Source: Oscillospiraceae bacterium (lineage in GTDB: Bacteria; Bacillota; Clostridia; Oscillospirales; Acutalibacteraceae). From it: a stretch of DNA of 8,262 nt. The notes under the pieces are model-generated. The model did no database searches. It was not told the DNA's origin and saw only the letters and a list, made by a program, of their open reading frames with translations. Positions 1 to 6,176 of this stretch are shown here, piece after piece (the stretch's first letter is position 1; each line of letters begins with the position of its first letter). The stretch lies in the NCBI GenBank assembly GCA_902796535.1, contig CADBPL010000048.1, forward strand, positions 1 through 8,262, in the 5' to 3' direction. A program made the position numbers and the translations under genes.

Positions 1-1800
1 CGCACCGTAGGTGAGGGGATAGTAGTTTTCATCCATCGTGCCGCGCACCTCGCGGTAGCCGCTGCGCTGGCTGCAGGCGGTGAGCACCGAGCGGTCGGCG
101 TATTCGGTGTAGGCGTTCAGGCCGGTGCCGCTTAAGGGCAGCCAGAACGACAGCCCGTAGGTGGCCAGCTGCGAGGCGGTGAACGCGTCCTCCTTGATCT
201 CGCCCAGCTCCGTGCTGCAGTTATAATCGGTGCGCCACAGCGGAATGCTCCGGCGCGTCATTTCCAGATCGATCCGGCGGCCGCCGCTGGCGCAGTTGTC
301 GATGATCAGCCCCGGGTTCACTTCCAGCAGCGTGTCGAGGTAGCGGTAGAGATTGGTCACGTAGTGGTTTTCTTCGATACCGCTGCGGCCGTTGAAATAA
401 TCCTTGTCGCACTGCTTCCACATGTCCAGCGGAGTGAAATTGAAATCCTGCCGGTACAGGCTGATCTTGTTGTCCTTGAGGGAAGTGGCGACCAGGTCGC
501 CAAGGTAATCGCAGCACCCGTCAAACGCTAAGTTGACCATGTTCACCTCTTCATTTTTCGATACCAGCCAGCCGGGGTGTTTGACGCATTCGTTATAGAC
601 CCGCGTGCCCTGGCAGCAGCGCTCCGGTTCATACCACAGCAGAAGCCCCATGCCGCGGTTCTGCGCGGCCTCGGCAATGGGAGAAAGTCCGTTGGGGAAC
701 CGCGTCTTGTTCGGCAGCCAGTTGCCAACGCCGTCATACCAGCTTTCTGTGTATTCATACCAGCCGGCGTCCATCCACAAATAGTCCACGTCGTCGCACA
801 TTTCCTGTGACATGCCCTGAATGAATTCGATGAGCTGATCGCTGTTGCGTTTGTCGAATTCACCCGCCAGAATGGTGCAGGTGATGGGGTAGGCGCTTTC
901 GGTGTAAACGCAGTTGGATTCCCAGCTGCGGAAGGTGTTGAAGCCCTTGAGGGCGTTTTTGCCGTCATAAAACGTCAGCGATACCAGCGGCGAACGCACC
1001 TGCTCGCCGGGGGTCAGGTAGGCTTTGAAGAATTCCTGCTTGGCCTTCACGTCAACGCCCTTGAAGCTTTGCCGGAACGACGTGTACCACTGCCCCGTCC
1101 AGCCGACTGCCATGACGGCGCTCAGGTTTTTGCCCTGCAGGTTGTAATAGGGCAGGTAGGCCGAGTTGCGCCCGCCGCTGGCGTTGAACACGGTTTTCAG
1201 CGGGCTGACGGGCGACTTCATCAGTTCAAAATCGTCGTTCCGCGCGTCGGAGCCGCGGCTGAAATACAGGTCGGTCATGCCGCTGTCCAGCCGGAAATCC
1301 GCGCCGTAAAAGTTTTTGATCACAGGGGAGTCGCTTGCGCCATCATTTTTGATAGATACCGTCCATTCACAGGTGGCGAACGGCTCATAGATCGTCGCCT
1401 CCACCTCGGCGATCAGATCGCTTTTTTTGTGCCGGAGCGTGATCACGGTCGTTTTGCCGCCGCGGCGCACGGCGCCGGGTTCGCTCTCCGGCCCGACGCT
1501 GATTTCCCACTCGTCAGCGTACTTTTGGAATTCTTTGCCGCCGACGGTGAAGTTGTAAGCGGGGGAGTCGGCGCTGAGCAGATGCGTGCGGAACCAGTCG
1601 CGGCACTGCTGCTTTTCGGTTTCACTCACGCCCTGTTCCTCCGCCGTGATGCTGTCAAACACGACCCCGGTTTGAGAGGTCAGAGCCAGCGCGCTGCGGT
1701 CGACCCAGATTTTGAATTTTGAATCGTAAACAGAAAACGAAGAAACGATAAACAAAAAGCTTTGCAACAGACAAAAGGCGTAGCGGAAGACGTTTTTCAT
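1..1800 (-). CDS. Exported GH36 alpha-galactosidase-type glycoside hydrolase (3' end cut by window edge)
   Basis: Hydrolyses terminal alpha-galactosides (or a related alpha-linked sugar) with a retaining mechanism; family call from motifs, exact substrate unproven. The frame runs unbroken from ATG at 1800 to base 1, giving 600 residues; full GH36 enzymes are about 700 or more, so the C-terminal end is missing. Residues 1-24 look like an export signal (MKNVFR, then a hydrophobic stretch to FSV), with no clear lipobox. Residues 75-300 fit the N-terminal beta-supersandwich. The (beta/alpha)8 barrel follows, with WMDAGW (D344), GNW and FPNGL, LWYEPE (391-393), YRQDFNF with the predicted nucleophile D452, NCASGGRRID with the predicted acid/base D511, and WRTDYN. 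The 59-residue spacing of the two Asp fits the family, and the RQDFN form marks the GH36 subgroup with Arg instead of Lys at that site. The start is fixed by AAGGAG seven bases upstream. Divergent from a sugar symporter operon, suggesting outside cleavage then uptake. Confidence 0.93.
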   Translation of the reverse strand, partial: MKNVFRYAFCLLQSFLFIVSSFSVYDSKFKIWVDRSALALTSQTGVVFDSITAEEQGVSETEKQQCRDWFRTHLLSADSPAYNFTVGGKEFQKYADEWEISVGPESEPGAVRRGGKTTVITLRHKKSDLIAEVEATIYEPFATCEWTVSIKNDGASDSPVIKNFYGADFRLDSGMTDLYFSRGSDARNDDFELMKSPVSPLKTVFNASGGRNSAYLPYYNLQGKNLSAVMAVGWTGQWYTSFRQSFKGVDVKAKQEFFKAYLTPGEQVRSPLVSLTFYDGKNALKGFNTFRSWESNCVYTESAYPITCTILAGEFDKRNSDQLIEFIQGMSQEMCDDVDYLWMDAGWYEYTESWYDGVGNWLPNKTRFPNGLSPIAEAAQNRGMGLLLWYEPERCCQGTRVYNECVKHPGWLVSKNEEVNMVNLAFDGCCDYLGDLVATSLKDNKISLYRQDFNFTPLDMWKQCDKDYFNGRSGIEENHYVTNLYRYLDTLLEVNPGLIIDNCASGGRRIDLEMTRRSIPLWRTDYNCSTELGEIKEDAFTASQLATYGLSFWLPLSGTGLNAYTEYADRSVLTACSQRSGYREVRGTMDENYYPLTYGA

Positions 1801-1825
1801 GGGGATTCTCCTTTTTGAGAATAAT

Positions 1826-1838
1826 GGCAGGCTGCCTG
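1826..1838. promoter_or_regulatory. Small dyad at the GH36 transcription start, possible operator
   Basis: GGCAG-G-CTGCC (1826-1836) is a perfect 5+1+5 inverted repeat, overlapped by a second, CAGGC-T-GCCTG (1828-1838). It lies just inside the predicted transcribed region of the GH36 gene, where a repressor would block initiation or clearance. It is short, so chance is not excluded, and no regulator gene is present in the window. Confidence 0.35.
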
Positions 1839-1847
1839 ACGGTTTTA

Positions 1848-1876
1848 ATTATAGAGCCAACCGGGCGCAATGTCAA
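1848..1876 (-). promoter_or_regulatory. Consensus sigma-A promoter of the GH36 gene
   Basis: On the minus strand, TTGACA (1876-1871) and TATAAT (1853-1848) are separated by exactly 17 bases, a 12 out of 12 match to the sigma-A hexamers. The predicted transcript starts near 1841, giving a leader of about 40 bases that ends in the AAGGAG ribosome binding site. Such a strong core promoter on a catabolic gene would need a repressor if the gene is regulated. Confidence 0.87.
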
Positions 1877-1914
1877 GAAACGGCGCTCCGGCACGGAAAA
1901 ATCTGTGTTTTCGG

Positions 1915-1943
1915 TTGACAAAATCAGCTAAAAATTTTACTAT
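1915..1943 (+). promoter_or_regulatory. Sigma-A promoter of the symporter operon
   Basis: TTGACA at 1915-1920 and TACTAT at 1938-1943 are separated by 17 bases (perfect -35, four of six at -10), within AT-rich sequence. The predicted start is near 1950, giving a leader of about 30 bases. It is divergent from the GH36 promoter; the two -35 boxes are 38 bases apart, so bound polymerases would be close neighbours and a regulator between them could act on both. An imperfect dyad GAAAA...TTTTC lies in that gap near 1897-1912. Confidence 0.8.
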
Positions 1944-1979
1944 ATTCCTATATCGTTTCACCGGAAAGAAGGTGTCGGA

Positions 1980-3752
1980 GTGGCAACCGAAAAAAAGCGG
2001 AACGCCGGGGAAGTTATCAAAAAAGCGCTGGGCGTCAAGGGCGATTTCAAAACCGTCATCAAGCCGATGCTGGCCTACTCCATGGCGAATATCGCCACGA
2101 GCGGCGGCAGCTACGTGTTCAGTCTGTATTATTTTGCGTTTCTGACCATGGTAGAAGGGCTTTCCGCCGCGCAGGTGGGCATTGTGCTGATGATCAAATC
2201 GCTGTGGGACGCTGTGACCGACCCGGTCATGGGCGTTATCACCGACCGCACCCGCAGCAAGCTGGGCAAGCACCGCCCCTACATCTACATTTCCATCCTT
2301 CCCTTCGCGCTTGTCACGGTCATGACATGGAGCTCGTTCGGCGTTTCTGGTCTGGGCAATGAACGCTATACCATGATTTATTATACCCTTGCCTTCATGC
2401 TTTACAGCACCGTGACCACCGTGCTCAACGTGCCGCACGTTGCCATGCTGCCGCAGGTCGCGCCCGATTATTTTGAGCGGACCCAGTACAATTCCGTGGG
2501 CTACATCATGAATTCCTGCGGCATGGTGCCTTCCTTCCTCATCGCCTCCTGCTTCCTCGGTCTGGTTCAAACCAAAGATTTCAATGCGCAGCTGCGCACG
2601 TCCTTCACGCTCATGGGCGTTGTGCTCGCTGTTTTCTACATGATTCCGCTGTGGTATTGCGCCACGCACGTGCGTGAAGAAAGCTCTTTGAATTTGCAGC
2701 GCGATCCGCTCAGCATGAAAACGGTGTTCCGCGATTATGCGTCCGTGTTCAGAAACCGCTCGTTCCGCCGGTTTTTCCTGCTCACGCTGTTCATGTTCCT
2801 GTCCCAGTGCTTCTACAACAATTCCAAGCTGTACTACATTTCGTCCGTCGCCGGTTCCCAAAGCTGGTATAACCTGCTCATTTCCGTCACCGGCGTGGCG
2901 GAGGCCTCCGTGTTCCCGCTCAATTACGCGATCACGAAAAAATACGGCAAGCAGCGCTGCGCGTGGATTCTGATGCCGCTGTATTTTATCGCGCTGCTGA
3001 TCGATTTCCTCATTCTGCAGGACGCCACCAAGGCGTTCACCGCAGTCACGTTTTTCCTCTTTGTCGAGGGCGTTTTCTGGTTCATCGGTTACGCCGGCAT
3101 CGGCTTCACCACCAGCAATTCCCTGTCCGATACGACCGACATCGACGAACTCATCTGCGGCAAACGGCGCGAGGGCGTGCTGTCTTCGTTCTATTCCTTC
3201 CTGCGCAAGCTCTCCTCCGGCTTTATGGCTGGGCTGATCGGCATTGTGCTGGAATGGTTCGGCGTTTCGGTCGAAGCGAAATCGGGCGTCAGCGGCGTGA
3301 TCCCCAAGGGGCGCCATGCCTATGAAATGTTCAGCGGCTTTTTTGACGCGCTGCACCGTTCTGCCGCGGGGCGGTTCCTGTTTGGCGAGGATACGTCGCC
3401 CACCTTCAGCTTAAAGCTCATTCATGCCGTGCTCCCGTTCGTGTTCATGGCGCTTGCCTTCTTTTTCCTCAAGCGGTTCGACCTCAACCATCAGTCGCAC
3501 ACCCTTGTGCGCGCCGTGATCGCGACCAAGCATAAATACGGCAGCGTGACGCCCAGCGAAGAGGAAAAGGCCGTTTGCGAACGGCTGGCCGGTTTGCCGT
3601 GGGAGCAGCTCTGGGTGGGTCAGGGCAACACGGAGGAGCGGCCGCTCGAACGCAATGAGGCCGGTGAATTCGTGCTGCTGCTGGAAATCGAAGAAGAAAA
3701 CCGGCGGCTGCAAAACGAGAGCGCCAAACGGCTTGAGGCCGGTAAAACATAA
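1980..3752 (+). CDS. GPH-family (MelB-like) sugar:cation symporter with C-terminal tail
   Basis: Inner-membrane secondary transporter of the glycoside-pentoside-hexuronide:cation symporter family (major facilitator fold), importing a mono- or oligosaccharide with a cation. Residues 76-100 carry the hallmark WDAVTDPVMGVITDRTRSK followed by LGKHRP; D77 and D81 correspond to the cation-site Asp pair of MelB (D55, D59), with Thr at the position of MelB N58. The second-half loop motif lies at about 384-410 (DTTDIDE, then CGKRREGV and a helix ending RKLSSG). About twelve hydrophobic segments are visible up to residue 498. At 590 residues it exceeds the usual 450-480: a loop at about 430-475 precedes the last membrane segment, and a charged tail (about 502-590) ends in a predicted coiled coil (563-588). 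Start is GTG at 1980, with AGAAGG seven bases upstream and in frame with the conserved N-terminus. First gene of a three-gene operon. Substrate unknown; galactosides are a guess from the divergent GH36 gene. Confidence 0.92.
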   Translation: MATEKKRNAGEVIKKALGVKGDFKTVIKPMLAYSMANIATSGGSYVFSLYYFAFLTMVEGLSAAQVGIVLMIKSLWDAVTDPVMGVITDRTRSKLGKHRPYIYISILPFALVTVMTWSSFGVSGLGNERYTMIYYTLAFMLYSTVTTVLNVPHVAMLPQVAPDYFERTQYNSVGYIMNSCGMVPSFLIASCFLGLVQTKDFNAQLRTSFTLMGVVLAVFYMIPLWYCATHVREESSLNLQRDPLSMKTVFRDYASVFRNRSFRRFFLLTLFMFLSQCFYNNSKLYYISSVAGSQSWYNLLISVTGVAEASVFPLNYAITKKYGKQRCAWILMPLYFIALLIDFLILQDATKAFTAVTFFLFVEGVFWFIGYAGIGFTTSNSLSDTTDIDELICGKRREGVLSSFYSFLRKLSSGFMAGLIGIVLEWFGVSVEAKSGVSGVIPKGRHAYEMFSGFFDALHRSAAGRFLFGEDTSPTFSLKLIHAVLPFVFMALAFFFLKRFDLNHQSHTLVRAVIATKHKYGSVTPSEEEKAVCERLAGLPWEQLWVGQGNTEERPLERNEAGEFVLLLEIEEENRRLQNESAKRLEAGKT

Positions 3753-3766
3753 CGGAGGGATCAGGG

Positions 3767-4201
3767 ATGAAAAAGCTTTTGTTCTATTTTTGGCAATGGA
3801 CGTGGGGATTGCCGGTCAATCTGATCGGCGGGGTCGCGTATCTCATTTGCAAGTACATCAAAAAATACGACACGGACAGGGTCGGCTACGCCTTCATTGT
3901 GCTCATTCCGTGGAATCAGGGCGGGCTTTCGCTGGGGCTGTTCATCTTCATGAAAAAGGATCATCCGCGCGAGAATTGGACTTACAACACCCGCATCCAC
4001 GAATACGGCCACACCTGGCAGTGCCTGCTGCTCGGGCCGCTTTACTGGATCGTGGTGGCGATCCCCTCGGCGGTGTGGTGCAACTTTTTTGAAGGGTACC
4101 GCAAAAAGAACAACGTTTCCTACTATAAGCTCTACTGCGAAAAGTGGGCGAACGATTGGGGCCAGAAGGCGACCGGCTTAAAGCTGATCGGCATAGAGTA
4201 A
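3767..4201 (+). CDS. Small membrane-associated protein with HEYGH zinc-metallopeptidase motif
   Basis: No named function recognised. The 144-residue protein has H78-E79-x-x-H82 (HEYGH), the classic HExxH zinc-binding and catalytic signature, followed by a hydrophobic segment (about 87-105) and E125 in YCEKWANDWG, a plausible third zinc ligand as in gluzincin-type sites. The N-terminal part (about 5-30) and 42-62 are also hydrophobic, so the motif would lie at or near the membrane surface. At this size it is much smaller than typical secreted metallopeptidases. The start is clear: ATG with GGAGGG seven bases upstream, 14 bases after the symporter stop, so translation is likely coupled. It sits between a sugar symporter and a secreted hydrolase; processing of a co-encoded exported protein is possible but is only inference. 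Alternatively the fold may use the metal without peptidase activity. Confidence 0.85.
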   Translation: MKKLLFYFWQWTWGLPVNLIGGVAYLICKYIKKYDTDRVGYAFIVLIPWNQGGLSLGLFIFMKKDHPRENWTYNTRIHEYGHTWQCLLLGPLYWIVVAIPSAVWCNFFEGYRKKNNVSYYKLYCEKWANDWGQKATGLKLIGIE

Positions 4202-4241
4202 GGCAATACGGCAAAACAATATAAACGGAGGTTGATCCACT

Positions 4242-6077
4242 ATGAAAAAAGCATTCAGATGCGCGGCGGCTCTGTTCGTCTGCGCGGCGCTGCTGTTTAC
4301 GCTGCACGTGCCGTGCCTGGCATTGGGGTCGAGCGAAAAAATTACAGCCTGCGGCGAGGATTGTGCGTTTTACCCCACGATCATTATCCCCGGGCTCGGT
4401 CAGTCAAACGTAATGGTGACGGATGACAACGGTGAATTCCTGCTGGATAAAAACGGCGCCAAGATTTCCGCCTTCCCGGCCTATCTGGATGTCGGCAGCA
4501 TGATCAGGATCGCGGTTTTCCCCCTGCTCGCGTCGATCCTCACCCAGAAGGACGTCGGCCTTTCCGCCGCCTTCGGCAAGATCATTGACACCTCGTTCGG
4601 CATCAACACCAGCGACAACAACGGTCAGAACACCGGCAACGTCAAAACCGAGCGGTATCTGTATCCCTATTCGGAATTCAACGATTATGAGGTCGAATCG
4701 GTCAACCACCATGTGCCGTTCGAGCTTTATCCGACGGAGCTGCCGAAGGATCACCTCTATTATTTTGCCTACAATTCCTTCGGCAACCATATCGACCTTG
4801 TGGACGAGCTGTATGAATTCATCCAGATGGTCAAGGCGCAGACGGGCCACGACAAGGTCAACCTCGTGCCCCTCAGCCAGGGCTCGACCATTGTCAGCGC
4901 CATGCTCGAATATTACCCGCAGGTGGCGGACGAGCTGCACAAGATCTTCTTTGTTGTGCCCGCCCTGAACGGTTCGATCATCATCGGTGACGTGTTCAAC
5001 GACCGCGTCAACTTCCTCAACCGGGATTACCTTTACAACGGCTTTTTTGATGAATTGGGGCTGCTCGACGAATTCACCGCTCGCCTGATCGAGATCGCGC
5101 TGCGCATCCTGCCTGACGAAGTGATGATGAAGACCGTTGCCGAGGGCGTCAGGCATCTGGTCGAAGGCGTGATGACCAAGAGCACGGCCATGTGGACGCT
5201 CTGCCCGCCCGAGGATTATCCGTCGGCGGCGCAAAAGTATCTCTCTTCACCGGAACGCGCGAACATCAAGGCGCAGACCGACAAGTATTATCAGGTGCAG
5301 CTCCATCACCGCGACAACATCCAAAAGCTGGTCGATCACGGCGTGCAGGTGTTCGACGTTGTTGAATACAACTGGCCGGTCATCAACGTTTGCGAGCGCT
5401 GGAACACCATGAACGGCGACTATATCATCCACACGACCTCGACCTCGATGGGCGCAACGTTCGCCAACGTGGGCGAAACGCTCCCCGAAGGCTATGTGCA
5501 GCAGAACACCCATTGCACCGATCCGACGCACAACCACATTTCACCCGAGCGCATTGTGGACGCTTCCACGGGGCTGCTGCCCGACGCCACCTTCTATTTC
5601 AACGGCAACCGCCACGACCTGACCCAGCATAACGACGTCATTCTCAAGCTTGCCATGAAGATGATCGCCGATGATGAGATCAGGGACGTGTATTCTTCAC
5701 CCGATTTTCCGCAGTTTCTGTTCGGCCGGAACGTCAGCGAGCTGCTGCCGTTGATGAAAACAGCCAAAGAGCTTGACCGCTCCGGGCTGTCTGAGCAGGA
5801 GAAAAAGCTGCTGGACGACGCGCTGACCAAGGCGCAGAGCACGCTTGACAACAATCTGGCTTCGGGCGACGACTTAAAGGCGTGCGAGGCGGAACTGCGC
5901 GCCATTCTCGTCAAACTCGGCGCGGCGGAAGCAGTTCCCGCCCCCAAAGACCCCACCGTGCTGCGCAGCATCAGCCTGTTCCTTTACGATCATTTCGGCA
6001 CGAACGGCTTTTCCGAGCTGCCCGCCCTTACGATCAAGCTGATTTTTCAAAAAATTGTGAGTTTTTTCAAAGGATAA
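4242..6077 (+). CDS. Secreted alpha/beta hydrolase, LCAT/lipase-like
   Basis: Probable extracellular esterase, lipase or acyltransferase; substrate unknown. Residues 1-28 form a Sec signal peptide (MKKAFR, then a hydrophobic core ending near CLALG) without a standard lipobox. The chain starts with YPTIIIPGLGQSN, the usual first strand and oxyanion loop of alpha/beta hydrolases. Then come FAYNSFGNHIDLVDELYEFI and KVNLVPLSQGS, matching the LCAT-type order, with predicted nucleophile S212. GDYIIHTTS places a likely acid at D393, and RHDLTQHNDVI offers H463 (or H458) as the catalytic His. The elbow reads P-L-S-Q-G rather than G-x-S-x-G. About 500-552 is a charged helical, FIVAR-like segment, and the end (about 590-611) is an amphipathic helix that could touch membranes. 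ATG start with GGAGGT nine bases upstream, 40 bases after the HEYGH gene with no terminator between, so it is the last gene of the operon. The family match is to the fold; the substrate is open. Confidence 0.85.
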   Translation: MKKAFRCAAALFVCAALLFTLHVPCLALGSSEKITACGEDCAFYPTIIIPGLGQSNVMVTDDNGEFLLDKNGAKISAFPAYLDVGSMIRIAVFPLLASILTQKDVGLSAAFGKIIDTSFGINTSDNNGQNTGNVKTERYLYPYSEFNDYEVESVNHHVPFELYPTELPKDHLYYFAYNSFGNHIDLVDELYEFIQMVKAQTGHDKVNLVPLSQGSTIVSAMLEYYPQVADELHKIFFVVPALNGSIIIGDVFNDRVNFLNRDYLYNGFFDELGLLDEFTARLIEIALRILPDEVMMKTVAEGVRHLVEGVMTKSTAMWTLCPPEDYPSAAQKYLSSPERANIKAQTDKYYQVQLHHRDNIQKLVDHGVQVFDVVEYNWPVINVCERWNTMNGDYIIHTTSTSMGATFANVGETLPEGYVQQNTHCTDPTHNHISPERIVDASTGLLPDATFYFNGNRHDLTQHNDVILKLAMKMIADDEIRDVYSSPDFPQFLFGRNVSELLPLMKTAKELDRSGLSEQEKKLLDDALTKAQSTLDNNLASGDDLKACEAELRAILVKLGAAEAVPAPKDPTVLRSISLFLYDHFGTNGFSELPALTIKLIFQKIVSFFKG

Positions 6078-6081
6078 AGGC

Positions 6082-6107
6082 GATCCGCATCTGAACGATG
6101 CGGGATC
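6082..6107 (+). terminator. Upstream hairpin in the operon 3' end
   Basis: GATCCGCATC (6082-6091) and GATGCGGGATC (6097-6107) form a stem with one bulged base and a 5-base loop, immediately after the hydrolase stop. A direct U-run is missing, so it is probably an accessory stem and not a terminator by itself. Its right arm (6098-6106) could alternatively pair with 6124-6132, the left arm of the main terminator. Confidence 0.5.
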
Positions 6108-6120
6108 CCCCGAAAAACAA

Positions 6121-6166
6121 ATCATCCCGCATTCCGATTGCTCCGAATGCGGGATGATCTTTTTTT
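6121..6166. terminator. Bidirectional rho-independent terminator
   Basis: A perfect 14-bp stem (6121-6134 with 6145-6158) closes a 10-base loop and is followed on the plus strand by C and seven T (6160-6166). On the minus strand the stem is followed by TTTGTTTTT (6121-6113). It therefore ends both the plus-strand operon finishing at 6077 and the convergent lipoprotein gene whose stop lies at 6177-6179. Confidence 0.93.
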
Positions 6167-6176
6167 AGCAGGGGGA

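Noticed and set aside
1069..1722. Plus-strand frame of 217 codons antisense to the GH36 gene
   Set aside because: The complementary strand encodes an unbroken 600-residue GH36 frame with catalytic motifs; this frame shows no family features.
1845..3356. Long open frame (503 codons) antisense to the symporter gene
   Set aside because: It mirrors the symporter codons, is rich in His, Gln, Arg and Glu, and has no domain, signal or good ribosome site. The plus-strand frame has clear GPH motifs throughout. It is a shadow of GC-biased codon use.
4404..5234. Open frame of 276 codons antisense to the secreted hydrolase
   Set aside because: No recognisable motif and no ribosome site; the sense frame carries the signal peptide and catalytic motifs.
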